Shown: positions 6,570-15,642 of the stretch, one piece after another | Layout: each line of letters opens with the position of its first letter | Numbering within the stretch: the first letter of the stretch is position 1 | DNA from: Ruminococcus flavefaciens FD-1 | Lineage (GTDB): Bacteria > Bacillota > Clostridia > Oscillospirales > Ruminococcaceae | NCBI GenBank assembly: GCA_000174895.1 | Contig: ACOK01000117.1 | Span: 62,001-126,000 of the forward strand | Direction: 5' to 3' | DNA length: 64,000 nt | The notes under the pieces: generated by a model | Seen by the model: only the letters and a program-made list of their open reading frames with translations | Databases searched by the model: none | Told to the model about the DNA's origin: nothing | Program-made: the position numbers and the translations under genes

Positions 6570-9347
6570 ATGGCACAGGATTATAATAGCACACTGAATT
6601 TACCGAAGACAGAATTCCCCATGAGAGGAAATCTGCCTAAGAGAGAACCCGAAACTCTCGAAAGATGGGAGAGCGAGAGACTCTATTACAAGATGATCGA
6701 AAAGAATAAGGGTAAGCCTTCTTATGTTCTTCATGACGGACCTCCCTACGCTAACGGTGATATTCACCTTGGTCACGCTCTCAACAAGAGTCTGAAGGAT
6801 TTCATTGTAAAATATAAGAATATGACCGGATTCTGTGCCCCATACGTTCCGGGCTGGGACACTCACGGCCTTCCTATCGAGCTTAAAGCTATGAAAGCTA
6901 TCGGCGTAAAGGACGGTGCTATCCCTCCTACAGAGCTGAGAAAGCACTGCCGTGAATACGCTATGACTCAGGTAGCAAACCAGATGAAGGGCTTCAAGAG
7001 GATCGGCTCACTGGGCGACTATGACTACCCATACCTCACACTCCGTCCCGAGTATGAGGCAAAGCAGGTAGAGGTATTCGGCGCAATGGCTAAGAAGGGT
7101 TATATGTACAAGGGCCTCAAGCCTGTTTACTGGTGCCCTTCATGCAATACCGCTCTGGCTGAGGCTGAGATCGAGTATTCAAACGATCCATGCTACTCAA
7201 TCTATGTAAAGTTCAATGTTACCGACGATAAGGGTATGTTCACTTCCCTCGGTCTTGATCTTTCAAAGGTATACTTCGTTATCTGGACAACTACTACATG
7301 GACCATCCCCGGCAACCTTGCTATCTGCCTTGGTCCTGAATATAACTATACCCTCGTTCACGCAGGCGATGAGTACTACGTAATGGCTGAGGAGCTTGTA
7401 AAGACTACTATGGAAACTGCCGGTATCACTGAGTATACCACAGAGCATATCTTCACAGGCGCTGAGCTTGAGGGAATGAAGACAAAGCATCCTCTCTATG
7501 ACCGTCTGTCACCGATCATCGTCGGCGACCACGTTACTCTCGAAAGCGGTACAGGATGCGTACATACAGCTCCCGGCTACGGTGTCGAGGACTTTGAGGT
7601 CTGCAAGAACTACGACGATATCGGCATCATCGTATGCGTTGATGCTAAGGGTAAGCAGACCGCAGAAGCAGGCGAATTCGAGGGCATGGACACTGATGAG
7701 GCAAACAAGGCTATCGCTGCAAAGCTCACAGAGCTGGGCGCTATGCTGGCTACTCAGAAGATCGTCCACCAGTATCCGCACTGCTGGAGATGTAACAGTC
7801 CTATCATCTACCGTGCTACTGAACAGTGGTTCTGCTCGGTAAACGGCTTCAAGGATGAGGCTGTCAAGGCTATCGAGTCTGTTAAGTGGATCCCTGAGTG
7901 GGGCGAGGATCGTATCAAGGGTATGGTACGTGACAGAAGCGACTGGTGTATCTCACGTCAGAGAACATGGGGCGTTCCGATCCCAGTTATCTACTGTAAG
8001 GACTGCGGCAAGCCTATCTGCACCGATGAGACCATCAAGGCTATCGCTGATCTTTTCCGCAAGGAAGGCAGTGACGCATGGTGGACTAAGGAAGTAAGCG
8101 AATTCATCCCTGCAAGCGTCAAGTGCGAATGCGGATGCGGCGAATTCACTAAGGAATACGACATCATGGACGTATGGTTCGACAGCGGTGTATCTCATAC
8201 CTCCGTTATGGAAGGTGAGGATTTCCCGAGCCTGTCATGGCCTGCTGACCTCTATCTTGAGGGCGCTGACCAGTACAGAGGCTGGTTCCAGTCATCACTC
8301 CTTACATCTGTTGTATTCAAGGGCAGCTCACCTTACAAGGCTGTCTGCACTCACGGCTGGGTAGTTGACGGCGAAGGCAAGACCATGCACAAGTCTCTCG
8401 GAAACGGTATCGACCCAAGCGAGATAACAGACCAGTACGGCGCTGATATCCTCCGTCTGTGGGTAGCTTCTTCCGATTATCACAGCGATATCCGTATCTC
8501 TAAGCCGATACTCAGTCAGCTTTCAGATGCTTACAAGAAGATCAGAAATACTGCTCGTTTCATCCTGGGCAACCTGGGCAACGGAAACGGATTCAATCCC
8601 GATAAGGACAGCGTATCCGATGACAAGCTGACAGAGCTGGATAAATGGGCAATGATGAAGCTGGACGCTCTCATCGACAAGATGAAGGAAGGCTATGAGG
8701 CATTCGATTTCCATATCGCTTTCCATGCGCTCCATAACTTCTGCGTAATAGATATGTCCAACTTCTACCTTGATATCATCAAGGACAGACTCTACTGCGA
8801 GAAGGAGGATTCTGAGGTGCGCCGTGCTGCTCAGACAGCTATGTACCGCATACTCAGCGCAATCACAAGACTTGCGGCTCCTATCATTTCCTTCACAGCT
8901 GAGGAGATCTGGCAGTTCATGCCTCATGCATCAGGCGACGACAAGGAAAGCGTATTCCTCAATCAGATGCCTGAGAAGAGCGGTATCGAATTCAGCGACG
9001 AGTTCAAGGATAAGTGGGACTTCATTTACAATACCCGTCTCGGCGCAAACAAGGCTCTCGAAGACGCAAGAAACGACAAGACCATCGGTAAGTCACTTGA
9101 AGCTAAGATCATCATCAAGAGCGGCGAGGCTGACTACGACAGATATGTTTCACTGGCTGACCAGCTGAAGGATATCCTCATCGTTTCAGGCGTAAGCGTT
9201 GAGAAGTCAGAGGGCGCTACAACATTCGAGGTAGCAAAGGCAGAAGGCGGCAAGTGCGAGCGCTGCTGGTGCTACTCCAAGTATGTTGGTACAAATCACG
9301 ATCATCCCGACCTCTGCGAGAGATGTGCAGTTGCAGTTGAGGTATAA
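6570..9347 (+). CDS. ileS: isoleucyl-tRNA synthetase
   Basis: Charges tRNA-Ile with isoleucine; class I synthetase. About 925 residues. Seen: the HIGH-type motif HLGH in GDIHLGHALNKS, the CP1 editing domain (TWTIPGNLA, HTAPGYGVEDF), the WFDSG segment and the C-terminal zinc finger CERCWCYS ... CERC. The second catalytic motif reads KTMHKSLGN rather than KMSKSLGN. The conserved family start is MAQDYNSTLNLP, so I chose the ATG at 6570. The ATG at 6546 has a better-placed AGGAGG but adds eight non-conserved residues. See the hairpin note for how both could fit. No T-box leader is visible in the 76 nt after divIVA. Confidence 0.95.
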   Translation: MAQDYNSTLNLPKTEFPMRGNLPKREPETLERWESERLYYKMIEKNKGKPSYVLHDGPPYANGDIHLGHALNKSLKDFIVKYKNMTGFCAPYVPGWDTHGLPIELKAMKAIGVKDGAIPPTELRKHCREYAMTQVANQMKGFKRIGSLGDYDYPYLTLRPEYEAKQVEVFGAMAKKGYMYKGLKPVYWCPSCNTALAEAEIEYSNDPCYSIYVKFNVTDDKGMFTSLGLDLSKVYFVIWTTTTWTIPGNLAICLGPEYNYTLVHAGDEYYVMAEELVKTTMETAGITEYTTEHIFTGAELEGMKTKHPLYDRLSPIIVGDHVTLESGTGCVHTAPGYGVEDFEVCKNYDDIGIIVCVDAKGKQTAEAGEFEGMDTDEANKAIAAKLTELGAMLATQKIVHQYPHCWRCNSPIIYRATEQWFCSVNGFKDEAVKAIESVKWIPEWGEDRIKGMVRDRSDWCISRQRTWGVPIPVIYCKDCGKPICTDETIKAIADLFRKEGSDAWWTKEVSEFIPASVKCECGCGEFTKEYDIMDVWFDSGVSHTSVMEGEDFPSLSWPADLYLEGADQYRGWFQSSLLTSVVFKGSSPYKAVCTHGWVVDGEGKTMHKSLGNGIDPSEITDQYGADILRLWVASSDYHSDIRISKPILSQLSDAYKKIRNTARFILGNLGNGNGFNPDKDSVSDDKLTELDKWAMMKLDALIDKMKEGYEAFDFHIAFHALHNFCVIDMSNFYLDIIKDRLYCEKEDSEVRRAAQTAMYRILSAITRLAAPIISFTAEEIWQFMPHASGDDKESVFLNQMPEKSGIEFSDEFKDKWDFIYNTRLGANKALEDARNDKTIGKSLEAKIIIKSGEADYDRYVSLADQLKDILIVSGVSVEKSEGATTFEVAKAEGGKCERCWCYSKYVGTNHDHPDLCERCAVAVEV

Positions 9348-9362
9348 AAAATCAGAAAAATG

Positions 9363-9478
9363 CGGCGAAGCCGCACATTCCGGGGTCAAGGGGGATGTTA
9401 TCTCCCTTGCAGGGGGTGTATGAGGGGGACGGAGTCCCCCTGACAAAGTAGTAAAGCGAGCGTAGTTAAGCTTTACGG
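9363..9478. repeat. 116-bp dispersed repeat, copy 1
   Basis: GC-rich block with internal hairpins (GGGGGACGGAGTCCCCC). It is present again in inverted orientation at 47018-47133 with the same length and few differences. The copy here lies after ileS and the other lies before nadA. No open reading frame. The outer end (GCGGCGAAGCCGC) is a terminator-like hairpin, and in copy 2 the same end is followed by six T. Confidence 0.75.
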
Positions 9479-9578
9479 CTGCTTCACATTAACTTTATTT
9501 AGTGAAATAAAGCGGGTTGAACGGCATCATTATTTCTGTTCTTATTCAAATATAAAAAATTATAATCAGCATCAATAG

Positions 9579-9606
9579 AAGCCTGCTGTCTTATGGCAGC
9601 AGGCTT
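9579..9606 (+). terminator. hairpin before lspA
   Basis: AAGCCTGCTG (9579-9588) pairs perfectly with CAGCAGGCTT (9597-9606). Only a weak T-rich tail (TAGTCTTAT) follows, and the lspA ribosome binding site is about 13 nt later. It may end ileS transcripts or attenuate lspA. Confidence 0.5.
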
Positions 9607-9631
9607 TAGTCTTATCTGAAAGGAGTCATTT

Positions 9632-10147
9632 GTGGCATTATTTCTTATAATATTGATGATAGCGATAATAGGTGCCGATCAGGCTGTGAAGTACTGGGCG
9701 GCTACTGATCTTAAACCGATAGGTTCAATGGATTTCATCTCCGTTAACGGCAAAAAGCTGGTGGACCTTACTTACCTTGAGAATAACGGCGCTATCTTCG
9801 GAAGTATGAAAGGTCAGCGCTGGTTCCTTATCGGCTTTACGTCACTGGTCATCATTATCGGCTTTGTGGTGCTTTTCAAATACATGAAGCGCTCTAAGGT
9901 GCTGGCACTGGCGATAACTCTGTTTCTGGCAGGCGGTATCGGCAATCTCATCGACCGTGTAAGGCTTTCATACGTTATAGATATGTTCGAGTTCAAGTTC
10001 ATGAATTTCGCTATTTTCAATGTAGCGGATATAAGCGTTACAATTGCATTTGTACTGCTGATAATTTACGCTTTTTTCATTGACCCGAAAATCGAGAAGG
10101 CAAATAAGATACAGCCTGACACTGCTAACAAGGGCGGTAAGAAATGA
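9632..10147 (+). CDS. lspA: lipoprotein signal peptidase (signal peptidase II)
   Basis: Membrane aspartyl protease that cleaves prolipoproteins before the lipid-modified Cys; substrates in this window would include the lipoproteins at 21.0, 43.9 and 45.3 kb. 171 residues with four hydrophobic segments. Catalytic Asp motifs are seen as GNLIDRV and FNVADISV, and the LENNGAIFG segment is typical of LspA. It starts at a GTG 7 nt after AAGGAG. Its end overlaps the rluA-family gene by 4 nt, the usual lspA-rluD pair of Firmicutes. Confidence 0.95.
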   Translation: MALFLIILMIAIIGADQAVKYWAATDLKPIGSMDFISVNGKKLVDLTYLENNGAIFGSMKGQRWFLIGFTSLVIIIGFVVLFKYMKRSKVLALAITLFLAGGIGNLIDRVRLSYVIDMFEFKFMNFAIFNVADISVTIAFVLLIIYAFFIDPKIEKANKIQPDTANKGGKK

Positions 10148-11058
10148 GCGATATCATCACACTTAACGTTTCTGACAGTGACAGGGGCGCAAGGATAGAC
10201 AAGTTCATTTCCGATAATGTTGAGGAGCTGACACGTTCGGCAGTTCAGGGGCTTATGGAAAAGGGAAAGATCCTTGTGAGCGGTAAGTCCGTCAGCAAAA
10301 ATTACAAGCTGAGAGACGGCGATACTGTTGAAGTTGAGATCCCCGAACCCGAGCCTATGGACGCTCTCCCTGAGGATATCCCCCTTGATATCGTCTATGA
10401 GGACAGTGACCTGCTGGTTGTGAATAAGCCCAAAGGAATGGTGGTACATCCCGCTCACGGCAATCACAGCGGAACTCTTGTAAACGCTCTCCTGCATCAC
10501 TGCGGAGACAGCCTTTCGGGAATAAACGGCGTTATACGTCCCGGTATTGTTCACCGTATCGACAAGAATACCAGCGGACTGCTCATCGTGGCGAAAAATG
10601 ATGCTGCTCATCTTCATCTTGCAGAGCAGATAAAGGTACACAGCTTTACCCGTGAGTACGAGGCAGTGGCAAGCGGATACTTCAAGGAGACCGAGGGAAC
10701 CATAGATGCTCCCATCGGCAGGCATAAGACCGACCGCAAGAAAATGTGCGTGACCACGGAAAACAGCAGAAATGCGGTCACTCATTACAGTGTCATCAGG
10801 CAGTACGGCGGTTATGCTCACGTAAGGCTGAGACTGGAAACGGGACGAACTCATCAGATACGTGTGCATCTTGCATATATCGGACATCCCGTTCTTGGTG
10901 ATGATGTATACGGCAAAGCTTATAAAGGCATCGAGGGACAGTGCCTCCACGCCCGGAAGATAGGCTTTATCCATCCCACAACAGGGGAGTATATGGAATT
11001 TACAAGCGAACTTCCTGATTATTTTGTTTCGATTCTTAACAAACTTGAAAAGATGTGA
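10144..11058 (+). CDS. rluD: RluA/RluD-family 23S rRNA pseudouridine synthase
   Basis: 304 residues. An N-terminal S4 domain (about 14-75) is followed by the pseudouridine synthase domain with the catalytic Asp in HRIDKNTSGLLIVAKN and the ETGRTHQIRVHLAYIGHPVLGD block. It probably modifies 23S rRNA (RluD-type, helix 69), but the exact target site cannot be told from sequence. ATG overlaps the lspA stop (ATGA), giving translational coupling. Confidence 0.92.
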   Translation: MSDIITLNVSDSDRGARIDKFISDNVEELTRSAVQGLMEKGKILVSGKSVSKNYKLRDGDTVEVEIPEPEPMDALPEDIPLDIVYEDSDLLVVNKPKGMVVHPAHGNHSGTLVNALLHHCGDSLSGINGVIRPGIVHRIDKNTSGLLIVAKNDAAHLHLAEQIKVHSFTREYEAVASGYFKETEGTIDAPIGRHKTDRKKMCVTTENSRNAVTHYSVIRQYGGYAHVRLRLETGRTHQIRVHLAYIGHPVLGDDVYGKAYKGIEGQCLHARKIGFIHPTTGEYMEFTSELPDYFVSILNKLEKM

Positions 11059-11062
11059 GATT

Positions 11063-11884
11063 TTGTTTGAAGATATATCAAAGGTGATACTTTTCAGCGA
11101 TATGGACGGTACTCTCCTGACTACAAAAAAGGAGATAACCGGGAAAGACCTTGACGCAATAAAGCGTTTCGTGTCGCTGGGAGGAAAATTCACCATAGCA
11201 ACAGGACGCACAGTCCAGACCTTTGAGCAGTACCGTGATATGCTGGGGATAGACATTCCGATAATCCTCTATAACGGTGCGCTCATTTACGATTACAGCA
11301 CGAAGGAAACTCTGTATATGAATTCTCTTCCCGAAAATGCCAAGGATATCGCTCTGGAGATACTGGAGAATATGCCCGAAGCAGGGGGAGAGGTACTTAA
11401 AGCGGACGGCACTTACGTCTTCCGCAACAACGACTATGAACAGCTTCACACCGACCTGTGTCAGATAGTTCCCAATTATTCGGAGCTTAAAGATATCGAC
11501 AGTGCAGGCTGGCTGAAAGTGCTGTTTGCGATGGCTCCCGAGCAGATACCTCATATGGAGCTTCTCGTCCATCAGAACGGCTATGATTCAGTGGATTTCG
11601 TCAAATCATCGGATATATTCTACGAAATGCTGACCCAGGGCGTGAGCAAGGGTTCGGCTCTCAGCGAATACCGCAAGATCAAGGGCTATGAGGACTATAC
11701 CTTCGTGGCTATAGGCGACTTCGACAACGATCTGGAAATGGTAGCAGAAGCCGATCTTGGTGCCTGCCCTGCAAATGCAGAGGAAAGCGTTAAGCAGAAA
11801 GCAGACCTGATCCTGAAGAATACCTGCGATGAGGGTGCGGTTGCGGAGCTTATAGACTATATTATCAAAAAATGTAATTCATGA
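11063..11884 (+). CDS. Cof-type HAD-superfamily phosphatase
   Basis: About 273 residues. Motif I is LFSDMDGTLL, motif II TGRT, and the C-terminal motif AIGDFDNDLEMV; the large alpha/beta cap between them marks the Cof (type IIB) subfamily. These enzymes dephosphorylate sugar phosphates or flavin/PLP-type phosphates; substrate unknown here. Start is uncertain: the TTG at 11063 fits the gap after rluD, an ATG at 11024 would overlap rluD by 35 nt without a clear ribosome binding site, and a GTG at 11084 is also possible. Confidence 0.85.
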   Translation: MFEDISKVILFSDMDGTLLTTKKEITGKDLDAIKRFVSLGGKFTIATGRTVQTFEQYRDMLGIDIPIILYNGALIYDYSTKETLYMNSLPENAKDIALEILENMPEAGGEVLKADGTYVFRNNDYEQLHTDLCQIVPNYSELKDIDSAGWLKVLFAMAPEQIPHMELLVHQNGYDSVDFVKSSDIFYEMLTQGVSKGSALSEYRKIKGYEDYTFVAIGDFDNDLEMVAEADLGACPANAEESVKQKADLILKNTCDEGAVAELIDYIIKKCNS

Positions 11885-11939
11885 TTTTAGGTTTAAAGTT
11901 CTGATAATAAATATGAATTTATACTAAAGGAGGGCAATT

Positions 11940-13613
11940 ATGGAAATTCAGCGTGGTATGCGTGACAAACTGGAAAAATATGTGGACACTACAAAAATGA
12001 TCGAGGTAAAGCTGAACATCGTGGGAAATGCCGTTTACGATTTCAGCTGTTTCGGTGTCGACATCAATAACAAACTCAGCGATGACAGATATATGGTGTT
12101 CTACAATCAGAAAACTTCTCCCAACGGCGAGATAGAATACATCGAGGGCAACAATTGTGCCGTATTCAAGGTAATGACTAACAGTATTCCCGCAGCGATA
12201 CAGAAACTGGTATTTACCGCAAGTATCGACGGTGTGGGCACTATGGGCGAGATCGCCGCTCATACGATATCGGTAAACAACGAGGGAGAACCTCCTGCAC
12301 TGACAGCTCATCTTCAGGGAACCAGCTTCAACGTGGAAAAGGCTATCATATCAATAGAGCTTTACCGCAAGAATGAGTGGAGATTTGCCCTTACTGCTTC
12401 GGGATTCAACGGCGGTATTGCCGATCTTCTCCATTACTACGGCGGAACATCGGCAGAAGAAGCTGCACTGACAGCTCCTCCCGAGCCGGAAACTCCGCCT
12501 GAGCCGCCGAAGCCTGAGCCGGCTGCACAGCCGACCCGTTCTGAGATCCCGGAACCTCCGCAGCCTGAGCAGCCGTTTGCACAGCCTCAGTCTCAGTTTG
12601 GTCAGCCGCAGCCGCAGTTCGGAATGCCTCAGCCTCAGTTTGGTCAGCCTCAGCCGCAGTTTGGCATTCCTCAGCCTCAGTTTGGTCAGCCACAGCCCCA
12701 GTTCGGTCAGCCACAGCCCCAGTTCGGTCAGCCGCAGCCTCAGTTCAATCAGCCTATAAATCAGGGTTACGGCTATGGCGGACATACTCAGCAGCCTCCT
12801 ATGGGAGCACCTGTTCAGCCGCCTTTCGGTGGACGTCCTCAGTACGGACAGCCTGTTCCTCCTCCGCAGAATATGGGAGGCCAGCCTTTCGGCGGAGCGC
12901 CTGCACCTGCTGCATCTCATAAGGTCTCGCTTGAAAAGAAGCTCAGTTCAGCTCCTGCACTGGTATCTCTTGCCAAGCCTATCATGGTTCAGCTGGAGAA
13001 GAAGAATCTCACCGACACCACAGCAAGAGTTGCGCTGGTCATGGATATCACAGGCTCTATGTATATGGCTTACAAGAACGGCGTGGTCCAGGAGATAGTC
13101 AATAAAATACTTCCTCTTGCCGTTCAGTTCGATGACGACGGAGCACTTGATTTCTGGTACTACGCAAAGACATTCGACCACCGTCCGCCTGTTGACCTGA
13201 ATAATTATCAGAACGCCGTTCCTGCTGACTGGAAGGAAGTGATGAACTGTCTGGGAGGCTCAAACAATGAGCCTGCGGTAATGGAAGACGTTATCGAATT
13301 CTACAGGGGATCATCGCAGCCTGTATATATCATATTCATCACCGACGGCGGAATGGCAAAGAAGGGCGAGATCAAGAAGCTGATGGTACAGGCCTCGGAA
13401 ATGCCGCTGTTCTGGCAGTTCGTGGGAGTTGACGGAAGCAACTACGGCCTGCTTGAGAATCTTGACGAGCTTGAGGGAAGATTCGTGGACAACGCCGGAT
13501 TCTTCGCTCTTGACGACTTCATGGCAGTTTCAAACGATGAACTCTACGACCGTCTGCTCAATGAATTTCCGGTATGGCTCAATGAAGTAAAGCGGCAGGG
13601 ACTTATCCGCTGA
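11940..13613 (+). CDS. TerD-domain plus von Willebrand A-domain protein (TerF-like)
   Basis: 557 residues in three parts. Residues about 1-170 are a TerD/stress domain (VDINNKLSDDRYMVFYNQ, with acidic Ca2+-site character). Residues about 175-325 are a Pro/Gln-rich low-complexity linker with many tandem QPQPQFG units. Residues about 335-557 are a vWA domain whose metal-ion site starts DITGS (ALVMDITGSMYMAYKNG). The architecture is that of TerF-type tellurite/stress proteins, but no terBCDE partners are nearby. AAAGGAGGGC precedes the ATG. Role in metal or envelope stress is inferred from the family. Confidence 0.85.
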   Translation: MEIQRGMRDKLEKYVDTTKMIEVKLNIVGNAVYDFSCFGVDINNKLSDDRYMVFYNQKTSPNGEIEYIEGNNCAVFKVMTNSIPAAIQKLVFTASIDGVGTMGEIAAHTISVNNEGEPPALTAHLQGTSFNVEKAIISIELYRKNEWRFALTASGFNGGIADLLHYYGGTSAEEAALTAPPEPETPPEPPKPEPAAQPTRSEIPEPPQPEQPFAQPQSQFGQPQPQFGMPQPQFGQPQPQFGIPQPQFGQPQPQFGQPQPQFGQPQPQFNQPINQGYGYGGHTQQPPMGAPVQPPFGGRPQYGQPVPPPQNMGGQPFGGAPAPAASHKVSLEKKLSSAPALVSLAKPIMVQLEKKNLTDTTARVALVMDITGSMYMAYKNGVVQEIVNKILPLAVQFDDDGALDFWYYAKTFDHRPPVDLNNYQNAVPADWKEVMNCLGGSNNEPAVMEDVIEFYRGSSQPVYIIFITDGGMAKKGEIKKLMVQASEMPLFWQFVGVDGSNYGLLENLDELEGRFVDNAGFFALDDFMAVSNDELYDRLLNEFPVWLNEVKRQGLIR

Positions 13614-13645
13614 TAACTTAAATCAGAAATTCAGCAAAAAAAGTA

Positions 13646-13745
13646 TTGCAATTTATCATTAATTGCGGTACAATATATATTGGACGATTTGAAATCGCTA
13701 AGGCAGCAAAGCACAAAGCTTGTGATGAAGATTTGCAGCTGCCTT
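13646..13745 (+). promoter_or_regulatory. sigma-A promoter and leader hairpin of transketolase operon
   Basis: TTGCAA (13646-13651), a 17-bp spacer, then TACAAT (13669-13674). The leader of about 115 nt contains a bulged hairpin: AAGGCAGC (13700-13707) with GCTGCCTT (13738-13745). The stem is not followed by a T-run, so it is a leader structure rather than a clear terminator. Confidence 0.6.
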
Positions 13746-13796
13746 AAAAGCAGTATGATACGGCTTGACCGTTGAATAAAAAATTCGGAGGTTATT

Positions 13797-14636
13797 ATGG
13801 ACGCAAAACTCAAAAAAGACCTGCAGAAAATCGCCTGCAAGGTAAGAATGGGCGTTATTGAGGGTACTTATAACGCAAAATCAGGACATCCGGGCGGATC
13901 GCTCTCCATCAGCGATACACTGACTTATCTCTATTTCAATAAGATGAACGTGGATGCCAAGGATCCTGAAAATGCTGACAGAGACCGTTTCGTTCTTTCA
14001 AAGGGCCACACAGCTCCTGCACTTTATTCTGTACTTGCACAGAAGGGCTATTTCTCAGTGGATGAACTCAAGTCTCTCCGTCATATCGGCGCTCTTCTCC
14101 AGGGACATCCATGTATCCATATCCCCGGTGTAGATATGTCAAGCGGTTCTCTCGGACAGGGAATCTCTGCTGCCTGCGGTATGGCTCTCGCAGGTAAGAT
14201 AGACGGCAAGTCATACAATGTATACACTATTCTCGGCGACGGTGAGATCGAAGAAGGTCAGGTATGGGAGGCAGCTATGTTTGCTGCTCATTACGGCCTC
14301 GGCAATCTCGTTGCTGTTGTTGATAACAACGGCCTCCAGATAGACGGACCTATCACAGAGGTATGCTCACCTGAGCCTATCACTGACAAGTTCGCAGCTT
14401 TCGGCTGGCACGTTATAACTATGGACGCTCACGACTTCGACAGCATCGATGCTGCATTTGAAGAAGCTTCAAAGGTTACAGACAAGCCTGTTGCTATCAT
14501 CCAGAAGTCTGTAAAGGGCAAGGGCGTTTCATTCATGGAAAATCAGGTAGGCTGGCACGGTACAGCTCCTAACAAGGAACAGTACGATCAGGCTATGGCA
14601 GAGCTTAATGCGCAGTTAAAGGAATTGGAGGACTAA
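13797..14636 (+). CDS. tktA: transketolase, N-terminal (thiamine diphosphate-binding) subunit
   Basis: 279 residues, equal to the first half of a full transketolase, as is common in Clostridia and archaea. TDP/Mg motif GDGEIEEGQVWEA ... NNGLQIDG; active-site segments SGHPGGSLS, SKGHTAPALY and GSLGQGISAA. Together with the next gene it moves two-carbon ketol units in the non-oxidative pentose phosphate pathway, important for making pentoses where the oxidative branch is lacking. ATG follows GGAGGTTATT. The partner subunit starts 4 nt after its stop. Confidence 0.95.
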   Translation: MDAKLKKDLQKIACKVRMGVIEGTYNAKSGHPGGSLSISDTLTYLYFNKMNVDAKDPENADRDRFVLSKGHTAPALYSVLAQKGYFSVDELKSLRHIGALLQGHPCIHIPGVDMSSGSLGQGISAACGMALAGKIDGKSYNVYTILGDGEIEEGQVWEAAMFAAHYGLGNLVAVVDNNGLQIDGPITEVCSPEPITDKFAAFGWHVITMDAHDFDSIDAAFEEASKVTDKPVAIIQKSVKGKGVSFMENQVGWHGTAPNKEQYDQAMAELNAQLKELED

Positions 14637-14640
14637 TACA

Positions 14641-15588
14641 ATGGCAGATGTTATAAAGAAGGCTACCAGAGAAAGCTACGGTGAGGCTCTCAGAGATTTA
14701 GCCGAGGAGTATAAGGACCTCGTTGTTCTCGATGCTGACCTTGCTGCTGCTACAAAGACAGGCATTTTCAAGAAGGCTTATCCAGACCGTTTCTTTGACT
14801 GCGGTATCGCAGAAGCTAATATGATGGGCGTTGCAGCAGGTCTTGCTGCTGCCGGAAAGATCCCTTTCGCAAGCACATTCGCTATGTTCGCTGCCGGCAG
14901 AGCATATGAGATAGTAAGAAACTCTATCGGCTACCCACACCTCAACGTAAAGATCGGCGCTACACACGCAGGCATCTCTGTTGGTGAGGACGGTGCTACA
15001 CATCAGTGCAACGAGGATATCGCTCTTATGAGAACTATTCCCGGCATGACTATCATCAACCCATGCGACGACGTTGAAGCAAGAGCTGCTGTAAAGGCTG
15101 CACTTGACTTTGAGGGCCCTGTATATATGCGTTTCGGACGTCTTGCAGTACCGGTCATCAACGATGCTGCTACTTACAAGTTTGAGCTTGGCAAGGGCGT
15201 TGTTATGAAGGACGGCAAGGATGTGACCATCGTTGCTACAGGTCTTATGGTAAACGAGGCTGTTGAAGCTGCAAAGACACTTGAAGCTGAGGGTATTTCT
15301 GCAAGAGTTGTAAATATCCACACTATCAAGCCTCTCGACAAGGAACTTATCTGCAAGTGTGCAAAGGAGACAGGCGTTATCGTAACTGCTGAGGAGCATA
15401 GTGTTATCGGCGGACTTGGTTCTGCTGTTGCTGATGCTGTAACAGAGTGCTGTCCTGTACCTGTTGTAAAGATCGGTGTAAACGACGAATTCGGTCACTC
15501 AGGCCCTGCTGTAGAGCTCCTCAAGGAGTTCGGACTTTCAGCTGAGAACATCGTTAAGACAGTAAAGGAAGCTGTAAAGCTCAAGTAA
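14641..15588 (+). CDS. tktB: transketolase, C-terminal (pyrimidine-binding) subunit
   Basis: 315 residues holding the Pyr domain (FDCGIAEANMMGVAAGLAA with the conserved Glu that activates the cofactor, and GEDGATHQ) and the C-terminal regulatory domain (EEHSVIGGLGSAVAD). Pairs with the preceding subunit to form a working transketolase. A strong factor-independent terminator follows 16 nt after the stop, so the two genes form a discrete operon. Confidence 0.95.
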   Translation: MADVIKKATRESYGEALRDLAEEYKDLVVLDADLAAATKTGIFKKAYPDRFFDCGIAEANMMGVAAGLAAAGKIPFASTFAMFAAGRAYEIVRNSIGYPHLNVKIGATHAGISVGEDGATHQCNEDIALMRTIPGMTIINPCDDVEARAAVKAALDFEGPVYMRFGRLAVPVINDAATYKFELGKGVVMKDGKDVTIVATGLMVNEAVEAAKTLEAEGISARVVNIHTIKPLDKELICKCAKETGVIVTAEEHSVIGGLGSAVADAVTECCPVPVVKIGVNDEFGHSGPAVELLKEFGLSAENIVKTVKEAVKLK

Positions 15589-15604
15589 TTTTTATATAAA
15601 ATCA

Positions 15605-15642
15605 ACGGGGAAGGACTTTTGAGAGTTCTTCCCCGTTTTTTG
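15605..15642 (+). terminator. factor-independent terminator of transketolase operon
   Basis: AACGGGGAAGGAC pairs with GTTCTTCCCCGTT (one G-T pair, 13-bp stem, 7-nt loop) and runs into T6. Confidence 0.9.

Noticed and set aside
12590-12750. Regular repeats resembling a CRISPR array
   Set aside because: Units are in frame in a coding linker and there are no unique spacers or cas genes.
12351-12920. Long antisense frame with Arg/Leu repeats
   Set aside because: Shadow of the QPQPQFG repeats in the TerD-vWA gene; composition is an effect of the repeat.
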